A stretch of DNA of 14,903 bases from positions 1 through 14,903 of the forward strand of contig JAQWAJ010000006.1 in the NCBI GenBank assembly GCA_028707745.1, given 5' to 3'. The notes under the pieces were generated by a model that did not search any database, was not told the origin of the DNA, and worked only from the letters and a program-made list of their open reading frames with translations. The position numbers and the translations under genes are program-made. Positions 1 through 9,752 of the stretch are shown one piece after another. Position 1 is the first letter of the stretch, and every line of letters starts with the position of its first letter. Source of the DNA: Bacteroidales bacterium (GTDB lineage Bacteria > Bacteroidota > Bacteroidia > Bacteroidales > UBA12481).

Positions 1-26
1 TTAATACTTTTGATAACCTACCTGCA

Positions 27-581
27 TCAACTACCTGCAGCTTTACCAGATTTTCTTCTGAGTTCTTCGCCCACAAATTTAACACCCTTACCTTTATAAG
101 GTTCCGGTGGTCTTAATGAGCGGATCTTTGCGGCAACCTGCCCAATCAATTGTTTATCAATACTTTTCAGCGTTATGATTGGATTTGCACGTCTTTCCGT
201 GACTGCCTCAACTTTAACTTCCGGTGGTAACTGGAGAATAAATGGATGTGAAAAACCCAGGTGTACCTCAAGGACCTGGCCTTCAACCGTAGCTTTATAA
301 CCAACTCCAACGAGTTCCTGTTTTATTTCATATCCGGTTGACACTCCGATTACCATATTGTGAATCAGTGAACGGTACAGACCATGCAATGCGCGGTGTC
401 TTTTCTGTTCAGTTGGCCGGATAACATGTATAATTCCATCTTCAACCTTGACCTGGATTTCAGGATCAACCTGCTGCGTTAATGAACCCAGCGGACCGGT
501 AACCTTGACCAGATTGTCAGCCTGTACATTTACAGTGACACCTGAAGGAATGGATATAGGTAATTTTCCAATTCGTGACAT
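27..581 (-). CDS. rplF: 50S ribosomal protein L6 (uL6)
   Basis: This 184-residue protein has the normal bacterial L6 length. The family binds 23S rRNA near the sarcin-ricin loop and the factor-binding region of the large subunit. The N-terminus MSRIGKLPI and the C-terminal signature PEPYKGKG at residues 159-166 identify it, followed by a basic tail. The gene is the last complete member of the minus-strand operon in this window and starts 13 nt after the rpsH stop. Only 26 nt remain to its left, including an AGGTAGG-like stretch on the minus strand that could serve as ribosome binding site for the next gene; in this cluster order that would be rplR, but its coding sequence is outside the window. 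Confidence 0.97.
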   Translation of the reverse strand: MSRIGKLPISIPSGVTVNVQADNLVKVTGPLGSLTQQVDPEIQVKVEDGIIHVIRPTEQKRHRALHGLYRSLIHNMVIGVSTGYEIKQELVGVGYKATVEGQVLEVHLGFSHPFILQLPPEVKVEAVTERRANPIITLKSIDKQLIGQVAAKIRSLRPPEPYKGKGVKFVGEELRRKSGKAAGS

Positions 582-594
582 CGTTCAATACTTA

Positions 595-990
595 TTAATA
601 TACGTAACAAATAACCTCACCCCCCACATTTTCCTTGCGGGCTTCTTTTTCAGTCATCAATCCATGGGAGGTCGATAGGATGGCAATTCCCATACCGTTC
701 AACACCCTGGGTAGATTATCAACATCGCTGTACTTCCGGAGTCCAGGTCTGCTAACACGCTGAATGCTTTTGATAGCAGGAACTTTAGATATCGGATGGT
801 ATTTAAGAGCGATTTTTATAATACCCTGTTTATCATCTTCCTCAAATTTATAGCTAAGGATATATCCTTTCTCAAACAGGATCTTTGTCATTTCTTTTTT
901 CAAGTTCGAAGCAGGGATCTCCACTACTTTATGCTTGGCCATAATCGCATTACGAACACGCGTCAGGTAATCTGCAATAGGATCAGTCAT
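595..990 (-). CDS. rpsH: 30S ribosomal protein S8 (uS8)
   Basis: The 131-residue product begins [15 protein letters not shown], the conserved S8 start, and ends with the typical [10 protein letters not shown]-terminus. S8 binds the central domain of 16S rRNA and is a primary assembly protein of the 30S platform. In E. coli it also represses the spc operon by binding an rRNA mimic near rplE. Here the upstream rplX-rplE junction is a 1-nt overlap, so any equivalent site would have to lie inside coding sequence. The gene lies 17 nt after rpsN and 13 nt before rplF. Confidence 0.97.
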   Translation of the reverse strand: MTDPIADYLTRVRNAIMAKHKVVEIPASNLKKEMTKILFEKGYILSYKFEEDDKQGIIKIALKYHPISKVPAIKSIQRVSRPGLRKYSDVDNLPRVLNGMGIAILSTSHGLMTEKEARKENVGGEVICYVY

Positions 991-1007
991 TTTTTCTAAT
1001 AATTAAA

Positions 1008-1277
1008 TTACCAACTTGCTTTTTTAATACCCGGTATCAGTCCATTGGAAGCCATTTCACGGAACGAGATACGGCTAATCCCAAATTGACGCATATAACC
1101 TTTTGGCCTTCCGGTCAGCTTACACCGGTTATGCAACCTTACTTTTGATGAATTCTTTGGAAGTTGACTCAAGGCAATATAATCTCCTTCAGCCTTCAGC
1201 CTGGCACGCTTTTCAGCATATTTTTCAACCATTTTCTGCCGCTTAACTTCGCGGGCTTTCATGGATTCTTTAGCCAT
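1008..1277 (-). CDS. rpsN: 30S ribosomal protein S14 (uS14), zinc-free form
   Basis: This 89-residue S14 starts [14 protein letters not shown] and ends GIKKASW. It carries [16 protein letters not shown] and ISRISFRE, the conserved 16S rRNA-binding part. Only one cysteine is visible, so there are no CxxC pairs: this is the longer C-minus form that does not bind zinc, as opposed to the roughly 61-residue zinc-binding form. S14 sits in the head of the small subunit. Its stop lies 2 nt before the rplE stop-start junction side, with rplE ending immediately upstream, indicating close translational linkage. Confidence 0.96.
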   Translation of the reverse strand: MAKESMKAREVKRQKMVEKYAEKRARLKAEGDYIALSQLPKNSSKVRLHNRCKLTGRPKGYMRQFGISRISFREMASNGLIPGIKKASW

Positions 1278-1279
1278 CC

Positions 1280-1837
1280 CTATTTCTTATTAGTTGATTT
1301 AAATGGAATTCCAAATTCTTTGAGCAAGGCATATCCTTCCTCATCGGTTTTGGCGGTTGTCACAAAACTTATTTCCATACCGATCATTGAAGGAATTTTA
1401 TCGATTTCAATTTCCGGGAAAATAATTTGTTCCGTGATGCCAAGCGTATAATTTCCGCGTCCGTCAAGTTTTGCAGCTACACCGTTGAAGTCACGAATAC
1501 GGGGAAGAGCTACAGCTATGAGCCTTTCCAGGAATTCATACATCTTTTCACGGCGAAGAGTTACCTTAACTCCAATCGGCATTTTCTGCCTCAGTTTAAA
1601 GTTTGATATATCCCTTTTTGATAGGGTTTGAACTGCTTTTTGTCCGGTAATCTGGGAAAGCTCTTCCTGAGCTACTTCGATTAGCTTTTTATCGGCAACT
1701 GCTTTTCCGATACCGCGATTGATCACAATCTTCTCCAAACGCGGAACCTGCATAACAGTTTTGTACTCAAATTCTTTAGTCAGGGCAGGAATGATTTCTT
1801 CCTTATATTTAACCTGTAGACAAGGTGTATATTCCAT
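1280..1837 (-). CDS. rplE: 50S ribosomal protein L5 (uL5)
   Basis: This protein of 185 residues has the usual L5 length. It contains the conserved region [16 protein letters not shown] near residues 30-46, the basic segment [15 protein letters not shown], and the RDFNGV...GRGNYTLGI block in the second half. L5 forms part of the 5S rRNP with 5S rRNA and contacts S13 and the P-site tRNA in bridge B1b. The ATG overlaps the rplX stop codon by one base (TAATG), the classic arrangement for translational coupling. rpsN follows after 2 nt. Confidence 0.97.
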   Translation of the reverse strand: MEYTPCLQVKYKEEIIPALTKEFEYKTVMQVPRLEKIVINRGIGKAVADKKLIEVAQEELSQITGQKAVQTLSKRDISNFKLRQKMPIGVKVTLRREKMYEFLERLIAVALPRIRDFNGVAAKLDGRGNYTLGITEQIIFPEIEIDKIPSMIGMEISFVTTAKTDEEGYALLKEFGIPFKSTNKK

Positions 1838-2160
1838 TACTTGATCTCCTCTCCAGATTTTTTGGCATAACGTACCAATTTACCATTCTCTCCAATACGA
1901 CGGCCAATACGGGTAGGTTTTCCGGAAGTAGGATCCAGCAGCATCAGATTGGAGAGATGTATCGGACCTTCCCTTTTGATAATTCCACCTTGAGGTGCGT
2001 TTTTATCAGCCTTAGTATGTTTGGTAAGCATATTAACACCTTCCACGATAGCCCTGTCGCTTTTGCGGACAACTTCCAGCACACGGCCCTGTTGACCCTT
2101 TGAGTTACCAGCGATCACGATCACCGTATCTCCCTTTTTTATATTCAGTTTTTTCTGCAT
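1837..2160 (-). CDS. rplX: 50S ribosomal protein L24 (uL24)
   Basis: The 107-residue product has a KOW motif in its N-terminal part ([20 protein letters not shown], about residues 8-27). It continues with [11 protein letters not shown] and [17 protein letters not shown], the standard L24 core. L24 is an assembly initiator that binds the 5' domain of 23S rRNA near the exit tunnel. It begins 16 nt after rplN and its stop overlaps the rplE start by one base. Length and motif order fit the bacterial family with no oddities. Confidence 0.97.
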   Translation of the reverse strand: MQKKLNIKKGDTVIVIAGNSKGQQGRVLEVVRKSDRAIVEGVNMLTKHTKADKNAPQGGIIKREGPIHLSNLMLLDPTSGKPTRIGRRIGENGKLVRYAKKSGEEIK

Positions 2161-2176
2161 GGTCTTGTGCTTATTA

Positions 2177-2542
2177 TTATAACACTTCAGGAGCCAAAGA
2201 AACGATCTTCATATAATTCTCACGAAGTTCTCTTGCCACAGGACCGAAAATACGTGTTCCCCGTATTTCACCAGTGGGATTTAAAAGAACACAGGCATTA
2301 TCATCGAAACGAATATAAGATCCATCGTTTCTCCTGATTTCTTTCTTTGTCCTAACGATAACCGCTTTTGAAACAGTACCTTTTTTCAGGTCTCCTCCAG
2401 GTAAAGCCGATTTTACCGTAACAACAACCTTATCACCGACAGTGGCGAATCTTTTTCCGGTTCCGCCTAACACCCGAATGCACAAAACTTCTTTGGCACC
2501 GCTGTTATCGGCCACGATCATTCTACTCTCTTGCTGTATCAT
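2177..2542 (-). CDS. rplN: 50S ribosomal protein L14 (uL14)
   Basis: This 121-residue protein starts [18 protein letters not shown], with the invariant DNSGAK segment, and ends [10 protein letters not shown]. Near residues 75-90 it has [12 protein letters not shown], also family-typical. L14 lies on the subunit interface, contacts L19 and 16S helix 14, and is where the silencing factor RsfS binds in other bacteria. It starts 2 nt after the rpsQ stop, so translation is probably linked to rpsQ. Confidence 0.97.
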   Translation of the reverse strand: MIQQESRMIVADNSGAKEVLCIRVLGGTGKRFATVGDKVVVTVKSALPGGDLKKGTVSKAVIVRTKKEIRRNDGSYIRFDDNACVLLNPTGEIRGTRIFGPVARELRENYMKIVSLAPEVL

Positions 2543-2544
2543 GG

Positions 2545-2805
2545 TTACTTAGCTCTTTCTATAATTTCCACTAATCTCCAGTTTTTCCTTTTGCTCATCG
2601 GCCGGGTTTCCATGATCTTAACAAGATCGCCCTCCTTGCAGGTGTTCTCTTCGTCATGAGCAACGAATTTCGTGGTCCTATTAACAAACTTCCCGTAAAT
2701 AGGATGTTTTACTTTTCTTTTAACGGCAACTACTATGGTTTTATCCATTTTATTGCTAACGACCGCACCGGTACGTTCCTTGCGCAAGTTTCTATTAACT
2801 TCCAT
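2545..2805 (-). CDS. rpsQ: 30S ribosomal protein S17 (uS17)
   Basis: The 86-residue product is a standard OB-fold S17. Key stretches are [20 protein letters not shown] in the first third, [11 protein letters not shown] after it, and the C-terminal signature with [21 protein letters not shown]17 binds the 5' domain of 16S rRNA early in 30S assembly. It is placed between rpmC (3 nt upstream) and rplN (2 nt downstream), the conserved order across bacteria. Nothing unusual is seen. Confidence 0.97.
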   Translation of the reverse strand: MEVNRNLRKERTGAVVSNKMDKTIVVAVKRKVKHPIYGKFVNRTTKFVAHDEENTCKEGDLVKIMETRPMSKRKNWRLVEIIERAK

Positions 2806-2808
2806 GGA

Positions 2809-3018
2809 TTATTGGCTTTGCTTGTTTTCATTAATCTCACGCTGGCGCAATTCACTCCTCAATTGTGCAACCAGTCGCCTGGCGTCACGAATGAGATGGG
2901 GATGGTCAAGCGGAGAAACCGTATGGTTTATCTTCATACGAACCAAATTACCTTTTTCGGTATCGATCCGTTCGATAAGTTCCTTAGTAGTCAGTTCGCG
3001 AATCTCTACGTTTTTCAT
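2809..3018 (-). CDS. rpmC: 50S ribosomal protein L29 (uL29)
   Basis: This small 69-residue protein is predicted to be almost wholly helical, as expected for L29. It begins [18 protein letters not shown] and contains NLVRMKINHTVSPLDHPHLI followed by an RR...LVAQLRSELRQRE helix. L29 sits at the polypeptide exit near L23 and helps form the docking site for nascent-chain factors. Its ATG overlaps the rplP stop by one base, and rpsQ follows after 3 nt. Family membership rests on the pattern and its fixed position between rplP and rpsQ. Confidence 0.95.
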   Translation of the reverse strand: MKNVEIRELTTKELIERIDTEKGNLVRMKINHTVSPLDHPHLIRDARRLVAQLRSELRQREINENKQSQ

Positions 3019-3452
3019 TATTCAGCATTTGAGTCTTCAACAAAATCTCGTCTGATGACAAATTTGGTTTTAATCGGGAGTTTCTGAGCTGCCAGCCTTA
3101 ATGCCTCCTGAGCTAATTCCAGGGAAACACCTTCAGCTTCGAAAAGAATTCTACCCGGAGTAATCCTGGCTACGAATCCTTCAGGAGCACCTTTACCTTT
3201 ACCCATACGTACTTCAGCCGGTTTCTTGGTGATCGGTTTATCTGGAAAAACACGAATCCAAATCTGTCCCTGGCGCTGCATGTGACGTGTTACAGCAACA
3301 CGGGCTGCTTCAAGCTGCCTTCCGGTCATCCAGCAAGTTTCTAATGCTTTGATGCCAAATGATCCAAAAGCCAGCTGGTTACCCCTCTCGGAGTTGCCCT
3401 TCATCTTTCCCTTCTGTTGCCTTCTGTACTTAGTCTTTTTCGGTTGTAACAT
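3018..3452 (-). CDS. rplP: 50S ribosomal protein L16 (uL16)
   Basis: The 144-residue L16 begins [20 protein letters not shown]. In the middle it carries the signature [20 protein letters not shown] followed by [15 protein letters not shown]16 binds 23S rRNA near the A site and 5S rRNA and is a late-assembly protein needed for peptidyl transfer. It begins 24 nt after the rpsC stop, and its own stop overlaps the rpmC start by one base. Length and sequence are ordinary. Confidence 0.97.
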   Translation of the reverse strand: MLQPKKTKYRRQQKGKMKGNSERGNQLAFGSFGIKALETCWMTGRQLEAARVAVTRHMQRQGQIWIRVFPDKPITKKPAEVRMGKGKGAPEGFVARITPGRILFEAEGVSLELAQEALRLAAQKLPIKTKFVIRRDFVEDSNAE

Positions 3453-3476
3453 GACGATCTGTAATTATTCAGACGA

Positions 3477-4169
3477 TTAACCTCTTCTTTTCTTAAACCC
3501 TTTTCTCGGAGCTTTGGCACCGATGTTCGGAGACAAGTCGCGTTTGCCAAAGATTTCACCTTTACAAATCCAGACTTTTATCCCCGTTGTACCCACTTTC
3601 GTATGGGCTTCACCTAAAGCATAGTCGATATCAGCACGAAGTGTATGCAATGGTATTCTACCTTCCTTATAGGTCTCCGAACGCGCCATTTCAGCGCCGT
3701 TCAACCTACCTGAGATCTGAATTTTGATTCCTTCAGCGCCCATACGGATTGTAGAAGCAATTGCCATTTTGATAGCCCGTCGGTAAGCAATCTTGCCTTC
3801 CAGCTGACGAGCCACATTGGCAGCTACGATCACTGCATCCATTTCAGGCCTTTTGATCTCAAAAATATTGATCTGTACCTCTTTACTGGTGATTTTCTTC
3901 AATTCTTCCTTTAGCTTGTCAACTTCTTGACCACCCTTACCGATAATAATACCCGGACGGGCAGTATTAACCGTTATGGTGATAAGCTTTAAGGTGCGTT
4001 CAATAATAATTTTTGAAACGCTTGCTTTTGCCAGACGAGCGTTCAGGTATTCACGGATTTTATAATCCTCAACCAGTTTTTCGGAAAAGTCATTTCCGCC
4101 GTACCAATTGGAATCCCAACCTTTGATAATGCCCAGGCGATTACTAATCGGGTTTACTTTTTGTCCCAT
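3477..4169 (-). CDS. rpsC: 30S ribosomal protein S3 (uS3)
   Basis: This 230-residue protein starts [23 protein letters not shown] domain is visible with the GxxG loop GKGG at residues 77-80 ([12 protein letters not shown]), and the C-terminal S3 half contains [12 protein letters not shown] and [16 protein letters not shown]3 lies at the mRNA entry site and, with S4 and S5, forms the ribosomal helicase. The start codon abuts the rplV stop with no intervening base. The C-terminus ends in a basic run ([11 protein letters not shown]). Confidence 0.97.
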   Translation of the reverse strand: MGQKVNPISNRLGIIKGWDSNWYGGNDFSEKLVEDYKIREYLNARLAKASVSKIIIERTLKLITITVNTARPGIIIGKGGQEVDKLKEELKKITSKEVQINIFEIKRPEMDAVIVAANVARQLEGKIAYRRAIKMAIASTIRMGAEGIKIQISGRLNGAEMARSETYKEGRIPLHTLRADIDYALGEAHTKVGTTGIKVWICKGEIFGKRDLSPNIGAKAPRKGFKKRRG

Positions 4170-4586
4170 CTATGCGTCCGTTTTTTCGACTTGTTTACGA
4201 CTATCCAGATAAATTGTCACGTGGTTAGAGCGCTTCTTGATCCTGTGCCCGCGACCCTGTGGTGCAGGACGCAATCTTTTCAGAATACGTGCTGAATCCA
4301 CAAATACTTGTTTTACATATACATGACTGTCCTCGATACGAATCCCGTCATTTTTGGCTTGCCAGTTTGCGATTGCTGACATCAGAAGTTTTTCCAATTT
4401 CCTGGAGGCTTCTTTCGGGTCATATCGCAGAATGTCCAGGGCCTGTTTAACTTCCATTCCCCGGATCATATCAGCAACCAGCCTCATCTTTCGCGGAGAG
4501 GTCGGATTATTGTTTAAAGCAGCCAGAAATAGTGATTTCCGTTCTTCTTTATTCCGATTTGCCGCTTCTTTCTTTCTGGATCCCAT
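4170..4586 (-). CDS. rplV: 50S ribosomal protein L22 (uL22)
   Basis: The 138-residue product contains NNNPTSPRKMRLVADMIRG, the conserved L22 core, then LLMSAIANWQ and the tunnel-lining beta-hairpin (RLRPAPQGRGHRIKKRSNH). L22 lines the narrow part of the exit tunnel, and loop changes can affect macrolide response. An extra basic N-terminal segment of about 28 residues (MGSRKKEAANRN...) precedes the usual start; similar leaders occur in Bacteroidota L22, so I keep this start. rpsC follows without a gap, and 39 nt separate it from rpsS, the widest gap in the operon. Confidence 0.95.
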   Translation of the reverse strand: MGSRKKEAANRNKEERKSLFLAALNNNPTSPRKMRLVADMIRGMEVKQALDILRYDPKEASRKLEKLLMSAIANWQAKNDGIRIEDSHVYVKQVFVDSARILKRLRPAPQGRGHRIKKRSNHVTIYLDSRKQVEKTDA

Positions 4587-4625
4587 TTTTGTGAGTTTTT
4601 ATCTTCTCGCTGATGAAAAATTCAA

Positions 4626-4895
4626 TTATTTCTTCCGGTTACCGGCATGTCCCCTGAAAACCCGCGTTGGAGCGAATTCACCCAGTTTGTGCCCTACCAT
4701 GTTTTCTGTGATGTAAACCGGAATAAACTTATTCCCATTATGAACAGCAACAGTATGTCCAACAAAATCAGGGGATATAATACTTCTTCTTGCCCATGTT
4801 TTAACAACCGATTTCTTCGTGGCTGCGTTCAAGGCCAGAATTTTCTTTTCCAGGCTGAATTCGATAAAAGGACCTTTTTTTAATGATCGGCTCAT
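4626..4895 (-). CDS. rpsS: 30S ribosomal protein S19 (uS19)
   Basis: This is an 89-residue S19 starting [12 protein letters not shown] and carrying the family signature [20 protein letters not shown] followed by [10 protein letters not shown]19 binds 16S rRNA in the 30S head together with S13 and contacts the A-site finger and L5 side of the large subunit. It starts 18 nt after the rplB stop. Length is close to the bacterial norm (about 92). Confidence 0.97.
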   Translation of the reverse strand: MSRSLKKGPFIEFSLEKKILALNAATKKSVVKTWARRSIISPDFVGHTVAVHNGNKFIPVYITENMVGHKLGEFAPTRVFRGHAGNRKK

Positions 4896-4913
4896 ACAGT
4901 AGTTTATTATCAG

Positions 4914-5738
4914 TTACTTTTTACGTCTTTCAAGAATAAACTTTGACGATGATTTCTTTGGATGCCTGGTTTTGTAACCCTTTGCCAATAACCCCTTACG
5001 TGAGCGTGGGTGACCTCCTGACGAACGTCCTTCACCACCACCCATCGGGTGATCAACCGGGTTCATAACAACACCTCTGACTCTTGGACGACGGCCTTTC
5101 CAACGGGCACGACCGGCTTTTCCATCGCTTTCCAATCCATGATCGGAGTTGGAAACAGCGCCTACCGTTGCACGGCAAGCAACCAGTACAAGCCTGGTTT
5201 CATTAGATGGCAATTTTACAATCGCGTAACGGCCCTCCCTTGAAACAATCTGTGCATAGGTTCCGGCACCTCTTGCCATCACCCCACCCTGACCTGGACG
5301 CAGTTCAATATTATGAACAATGGTACCCAGCGGTATTTCACCCAGAGGAAGGCTGTTGCCAATTTCCGGGGCTATACCGGTACCGGATACCAATTTCTGA
5401 CCAACACTCAGACCATTTGGTGCGATGATATACCTCTTTTCACCGTCGGCATAGACCAACAAAGCGATACGAGCGGTACGGTTAGGATCATACTCGATTG
5501 AGGAAACCATAGCCGGAATGCCATCTTTATCTCTTTTGAAGTCAATTTCGCGGTACATTTTTTTATGACCGCCGCCGAGATACCTCATAGTCATTCGGCC
5601 GCTATTGTTCCGTCCACCAGATCTTCTAGCTGGCTTCAACAAAGATTTTTCAGGAACCGATTGAGTAATTTCCTCAAACGTTCCGATAACCTTTTTTCTC
5701 TGCCCCGGTGTTACCGGATTAAAACTGCGAACTGCCAT
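4914..5738 (-). CDS. rplB: 50S ribosomal protein L2 (uL2)
   Basis: The 274-residue L2 begins [17 protein letters not shown]. In the C-terminal third it has [20 protein letters not shown], which includes the conserved histidine linked to peptidyl-transferase function. It ends with the basic tail [15 protein letters not shown]2 is a primary 23S rRNA-binding protein that bridges to the small subunit. It follows rplW after 7 nt. Length matches the family, about 273-276. Confidence 0.98.
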   Translation of the reverse strand: MAVRSFNPVTPGQRKKVIGTFEEITQSVPEKSLLKPARRSGGRNNSGRMTMRYLGGGHKKMYREIDFKRDKDGIPAMVSSIEYDPNRTARIALLVYADGEKRYIIAPNGLSVGQKLVSGTGIAPEIGNSLPLGEIPLGTIVHNIELRPGQGGVMARGAGTYAQIVSREGRYAIVKLPSNETRLVLVACRATVGAVSNSDHGLESDGKAGRARWKGRRPRVRGVVMNPVDHPMGGGEGRSSGGHPRSRKGLLAKGYKTRHPKKSSSKFILERRKK

Positions 5739-5745
5739 TGCTTAG

Positions 5746-6036
5746 TTAAATATTGCTGTAAAAATCTATGACATCTCCTTCATTCAGGGAAACAATTGCT
5801 TTTTTAAAAGCGTTGCTCTTCCCTCTAACAACTCCGTTGCGTGAAAATCTCGATTTTTCTTTGCCACCGTAACGCATCGTGTTAACAGTAACAACTGAAA
5901 CCCCGTACATATCCTGTACAGCTTTCTTAATCTGATTTTTGTTGGCCCTTTTGTCTACGATAAAACCGTAAAACTTAAGGTCTTCGGTCTGCCCCGTCAT
6001 TTTTTCCGTTACAATCGGTTTGATCAGAATATCCAT
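5746..6036 (-). CDS. rplW: 50S ribosomal protein L23 (uL23)
   Basis: This 96-residue L23 starts MDILIKPIVTEKMT and has the conserved FIVDKRANKNQIKKAVQDMY segment, followed by VVTVNTMRYGGK and basic residues. L23 surrounds the exit of the peptide tunnel and is the docking point for trigger factor and SRP. It lies 12 nt downstream of rplD and 7 nt upstream of rplB. Nothing unusual is seen. Confidence 0.96.
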   Translation of the reverse strand: MDILIKPIVTEKMTGQTEDLKFYGFIVDKRANKNQIKKAVQDMYGVSVVTVNTMRYGGKEKSRFSRNGVVRGKSNAFKKAIVSLNEGDVIDFYSNI

Positions 6037-6048
6037 TGTTACCAGTTC

Positions 6049-6678
6049 TTATTGTCCGAAATTTTCATTCAAAGCTTCAATCGAACTCTCCAGGAAGGCT
6101 ACAGATGAAGCGTTTAATATATCATAAGTGTTTAGATCCGAGACCATTACAACTTTGATTCCCTGCAAATTTCGAGAGGACAAATATATGTTTTTATTCG
6201 GTTGATTTAAAACCAATAACATTTTTTTATTCTCTGATTTGAGGTTTTGTTGGATCTCAATCATTTTCCGGGTCTTTGGTTCATCCATGATGAAGTCCTC
6301 AACCACCACGATCTGTGATCCTTGCGCTTTATAAGTCAAAGCAGATTTACGCGCAAGAATTTTTACTTTTTTATTCAGTTTAAAACTGTAGTCGCGTGGA
6401 ACAGGACCAAATACCCTGCCTCCACCACGAAACACCGGCGACTTGATGCTACCGGCACGTGCTCCGCCGGTACCTTTTTGCTTTTTCAGTTTTTTGGTAC
6501 TGCCGTGAACTTCGTTGCGTTCTTTGGATTTGTGCGTTCCCTGGCGTTTGTTGGCCATGAATTGCTTTACATCCAGGTATACCGCATGATCATTCGGACT
6601 GATGCCAAAAACATCGTCGCGCAGCTCCACGGTTCGCCCGGTATCTTCACCGGAAGTCTTGTATACTGCTAATTTCAT
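6049..6678 (-). CDS. rplD: 50S ribosomal protein L4 (uL4)
   Basis: The product is about 209 residues. It contains the L4 extended loop region, rich in Lys and Gly ([20 protein letters not shown]), then [20 protein letters not shown] and a Rossmann-like C-terminal half. L4 lines the exit tunnel and in E. coli also represses the S10 operon. Two starts are in frame: GTG at 6681 and ATG at 6678. I choose the ATG because it overlaps the rplC stop by one base (TGATG), the same coupling seen at rplX-rplE and rplP-rpmC. No long S10-type leader exists here, so E. coli-style L4 attenuation is not apparent. Confidence 0.96.
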   Translation of the reverse strand: MKLAVYKTSGEDTGRTVELRDDVFGISPNDHAVYLDVKQFMANKRQGTHKSKERNEVHGSTKKLKKQKGTGGARAGSIKSPVFRGGGRVFGPVPRDYSFKLNKKVKILARKSALTYKAQGSQIVVVEDFIMDEPKTRKMIEIQQNLKSENKKMLLVLNQPNKNIYLSSRNLQGIKVVMVSDLNTYDILNASSVAFLESSIEALNENFGQ

Positions 6679-7298
6679 CACTTCTCAATTATTACGTATG
6701 AACCTTTTGCACCAGGAACCGAACCTTTGACAATCATCAGGTTATGTTCCGGAACAATTTTCAGAATCTGAAGACTAAGCATCTTAACAGTACTGTTACC
6801 ATCATGGCCAGCCATCCTCATTCCTTTAAACACCCTTGCAGGATAGGAAGAAGCTCCAAGCGAACCCGGTGCTCTCAGACGGTTATGCTGACCATGAGTA
6901 CTATCACCTACTCCAGCGAACCCATGGCGTTTTACAACACCCTGGAATCCTTTTCCCTTAGATGTGCCAGTAACATCGACCCAGTTATTATCACTGAAGT
7001 TATTTACTGTAACGACATCACCCAGTTTCAATTCTTCGCCGTTGTCCTTTTTGAACTCGGCAACTTCACGCTTTGGTGTGGTGTTGGCCTTTTTAAAATG
7101 TCCCAACATCGGTTTAGGGGTGTTCTTCTCCTTTTTATCGTCGAAGGCCACCTGCACAGCTTCATACCCATCTGTTTCGTGGGTTTTGATCTGGGTAACC
7201 ACACAAGGACCCACTTCAATGACGGTGCATGGAACATTTTTCCCATCAGCAGCGAAAACTGAAGTCATCCCGATCTTTTTCCCGATTAAGCCTTGCAT
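6678..7298 (-). CDS. rplC: 50S ribosomal protein L3 (uL3)
   Basis: This 206-residue L3 begins [20 protein letters not shown]. Its core segments are [17 protein letters not shown] (residues 111-127), [14 protein letters not shown] (135-148) and [14 protein letters not shown] (154-167). L3 is an assembly initiator whose extended loop approaches the peptidyl-transferase centre. The stretch where E. coli L3 carries its methylated glutamine (near Gln150) reads ASSY here, with no Gln. The gene starts 18 nt after rpsJ, with no evident Shine-Dalgarno but an A-rich leader, and its stop overlaps the rplD start. Confidence 0.97.
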   Translation of the reverse strand: MQGLIGKKIGMTSVFAADGKNVPCTVIEVGPCVVTQIKTHETDGYEAVQVAFDDKKEKNTPKPMLGHFKKANTTPKREVAEFKKDNGEELKLGDVVTVNNFSDNNWVDVTGTSKGKGFQGVVKRHGFAGVGDSTHGQHNRLRAPGSLGASSYPARVFKGMRMAGHDGNSTVKMLSLQILKIVPEHNLMIVKGSVPGAKGSYVIIEK

Positions 7299-7316
7299 CT
7301 TATTAGCTTCTTATAA

Positions 7317-7622
7317 TTATACTTTAATTTCAACTTCAACCCCGCTGGGTAGCTCCAGTTTCATCAGTGCATCAATAGTTTTAGCTGTTGATCCATAGAT
7401 GTCAATCAGCCTCTTATATGAGCTCAGCTGAAATTGTTCTCTCGATTTTTTGTTCACGAAAGTTGATCTCAGAACAGTAAACACCCTGGTATGGGTAGGC
7501 AGCGGTATCGGACCGCTTACAACAGCACCGGTGCTTTTTACCGTTTTTACGATCTTCTCTGCCGACTTATCGGCAAGGTTGTGATCGTAAGACTTCAACT
7601 TGATTCTAATTTTCTGACTCAT
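7317..7622 (-). CDS. rpsJ: 30S ribosomal protein S10 (uS10, NusE)
   Basis: The 101-residue product starts [20 protein letters not shown] and contains [18 protein letters not shown], the S10 signature, then [16 protein letters not shown]10 is a 30S head protein and, as NusE, a partner of NusB and NusG in transcription antitermination. It begins only 15 nt after the fusA stop, so there is no room for the long regulatory leader that precedes rpsJ in E. coli. This gene marks the junction between the str-type and S10-type parts of the operon. Confidence 0.97.
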   Translation of the reverse strand: MSQKIRIKLKSYDHNLADKSAEKIVKTVKSTGAVVSGPIPLPTHTRVFTVLRSTFVNKKSREQFQLSSYKRLIDIYGSTAKTIDALMKLELPSGVEVEIKV

Positions 7623-7637
7623 TCTATATGTATTTAT

Positions 7638-9743
7638 CTACAATAAATCCACTCTTCCAAATACTTTTTGTAACACGACGATGGCAATATCACGAGGGAC
7701 CTCATCATAGTGAGAAACCTCCATGGTTGAACTGGCCCGGCCCGAAGTCAAGGTTCTGAGTACCGTAACATATCCGACTTGTTCAGATAAAGGTACTGTA
7801 GCCTTAATAACGCGCCCACCGGGTTTATTTTCCATCCCGGTAACCTGGCCACGCCGTTTGTTGAGATCGGCAATAACATCTCCCACAAATTCTTCAGGGG
7901 ATACAACTTCAAGGCTCATGATTGGTTCCAGAAGAACCGGTCGTGATTTTTCACAACCTTCACGGAAAGCTTTTTGAGCTGCAATTTCGAAGGAAAGTTC
8001 GTCTGAATCGATCGGGTGAAATGAACCACCCGTCAGCGTAACTTTTAACTTATTCAAAGGAAATCCGGCTAAAACACCGCTGTTCATTGCGTTTTTAAAA
8101 CCTCGTTCAACAGCAGTAATGTATGATTTAGGAAAATCCTCAGGGGCAATTTCAGAAATAAATTCCAGACCCTTTGAATCGGTATCCGGGGAGATCCTGA
8201 CTTTTATTTCAGCAAAAAGATTTTTGCCACCTGTGTCTTTCTTAAACACAATGTGTACATCACCTGACTGCCTGATTGATTCTTTATAAGCAACCTGTGT
8301 AGGACCTTTGTTTATATCCAGTTTAAATTCTCTTTTTAGCCTGTCGAGCAGAATATCCAGGTGCAATTCACCCATTCCGCTCAATACAGTCTGACCAGAC
8401 TCTTCATCGATTTTGACTCTGAAAGTCGGGTCCTCTTCTACCAGTTTTTGCAGGGCATCAGTCAGTTTTGCCATATCATCCTGAGTTCTGGCCTCAACAG
8501 CCAAACCAAGAACGGGCTCAGGGAAACTGATGTTTTCAAGAAGGATCGGGTTATTTTCGTCGCATAAAGTGTCGCCGGTTCTAATATCCTTGAATCCGAC
8601 GGCTGCACAAATATCACCAGCTTCGATAAAATCCCGCGGATTCTGTTTGTTTGCATGCATTTGATAAAGTCGGGTAATCCTTTCTCGTTTTTCGGTTCGC
8701 ATGTTATGAACAGTGGCTCCCGAATGGATTGTCCCGGAATAAACCCTTAAGTAAGCCAAACGGCCGACATATGGGTCAGTAGCAATTTTAAAGGCAAGTG
8801 CTGCGAAAGGCGCATTTGGATCCGATTCCCTGGTCACGGGTTTATTCGTTACAGGTTCAAATCCGGTCACCGCTCCAACATCGAGCGGACTTGGTAAGAA
8901 AGCAGCAATTGCATTAAGCAGAGGCTGCACGCCTTTATTTTTGAAAGCTGATCCGCAAAGAACCGGAATCAAGTCTCTTTTCAGAGTTGCATTCCTGATT
9001 GCTGTGATCAGATCGCTGGCCTGAATGCCATCCTTATCATCAAAAAACCTTTCCAGAAGCAGATCATCGGTTTCACATACCGTTTCAAACAGTAAATTAC
9101 GCCATTCTTCAGCCTGCTCTTTCATTTCAGCCGGTATAGAAACAATCGCAGGGTGAGAACCCATGGAATCATCTTCCGGCCAAATCAAGGCATTATTGTT
9201 AATCAGGTCGACTACCCCAACAAATTTATCTTCACTTCCGATTGGAATCTGAATTGCGAGGGGTTTTGCCCCCAGTTTTTCCTTCATCTCATTCAGAACA
9301 CCGATAAAGTCAGACCCTGGTCTATCCATCTTATTGACAAAAGCGATCCGTGGAACGCCATATTTGTCAGCCTGATGCCAGACAGTTTCGGATTGTGGTT
9401 CAACTCCGCTCACACCGCAAAAAACAGCGATTGCTCCATCGAGCACGCGAAGAGATCTTTCCACCTCAACTGTGAAATCTACGTGACCGGGAGTGTCTAT
9501 AATATTAAACTTATAGTTCTGTCCGTTGTATTTCCACCAGGTAGTAGTTGCAGCAGAAGTAATGGTTATACCTCTTTCCTGCTCCTGTACCATCCAGTCC
9601 ATAGTTGCAGCACCGTCATGAACTTCTCCGATCCGGTGATTCACACCGGTGTAAAACAGAATACGTTCGGTAGTTGTGGTTTTTCCCGCATCAATGTGGG
9701 CCATTATACCTATGTTTCTGGTATAAGAGAGATCTAGTGCCAT
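7638..9743 (-). CDS. fusA: Elongation factor G, canonical GTPase
   Basis: EF-G catalyses GTP-dependent translocation and, with RRF, ribosome recycling. This 701-residue protein has every GTPase motif: P-loop AHIDAGKT (residues 15-22), switch I RGITI (57-61), switch II DTPGH (83-87) with the catalytic His87, NKMD (137-140), and the CGSAF segment near residue 265. Domain II, and the domain IV and V segments typical of EF-G ([14 protein letters not shown], then [14 protein letters not shown] and [15 protein letters not shown]), follow in order. It sits between rpsG (28 nt upstream) and rpsJ (15 nt downstream), with no tuf. Two inverted repeats fill the gap before its start codon. It contrasts with the divergent EF-G paralogue at the right edge. 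Confidence 0.98.
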   Translation of the reverse strand: MALDLSYTRNIGIMAHIDAGKTTTTERILFYTGVNHRIGEVHDGAATMDWMVQEQERGITITSAATTTWWKYNGQNYKFNIIDTPGHVDFTVEVERSLRVLDGAIAVFCGVSGVEPQSETVWHQADKYGVPRIAFVNKMDRPGSDFIGVLNEMKEKLGAKPLAIQIPIGSEDKFVGVVDLINNNALIWPEDDSMGSHPAIVSIPAEMKEQAEEWRNLLFETVCETDDLLLERFFDDKDGIQASDLITAIRNATLKRDLIPVLCGSAFKNKGVQPLLNAIAAFLPSPLDVGAVTGFEPVTNKPVTRESDPNAPFAALAFKIATDPYVGRLAYLRVYSGTIHSGATVHNMRTEKRERITRLYQMHANKQNPRDFIEAGDICAAVGFKDIRTGDTLCDENNPILLENISFPEPVLGLAVEARTQDDMAKLTDALQKLVEEDPTFRVKIDEESGQTVLSGMGELHLDILLDRLKREFKLDINKGPTQVAYKESIRQSGDVHIVFKKDTGGKNLFAEIKVRISPDTDSKGLEFISEIAPEDFPKSYITAVERGFKNAMNSGVLAGFPLNKLKVTLTGGSFHPIDSDELSFEIAAQKAFREGCEKSRPVLLEPIMSLEVVSPEEFVGDVIADLNKRRGQVTGMENKPGGRVIKATVPLSEQVGYVTVLRTLTSGRASSTMEVSHYDEVPRDIAIVVLQKVFGRVDLL

Positions 9744-9752
9744 CCCAACGTG

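Noticed and set aside
9153..9737. 194-codon plus-strand open frame opposite fusA
   Set aside because: It lies wholly antisense to the highly conserved EF-G G domain; its sequence is the shadow of that frame with no recognisable domain.
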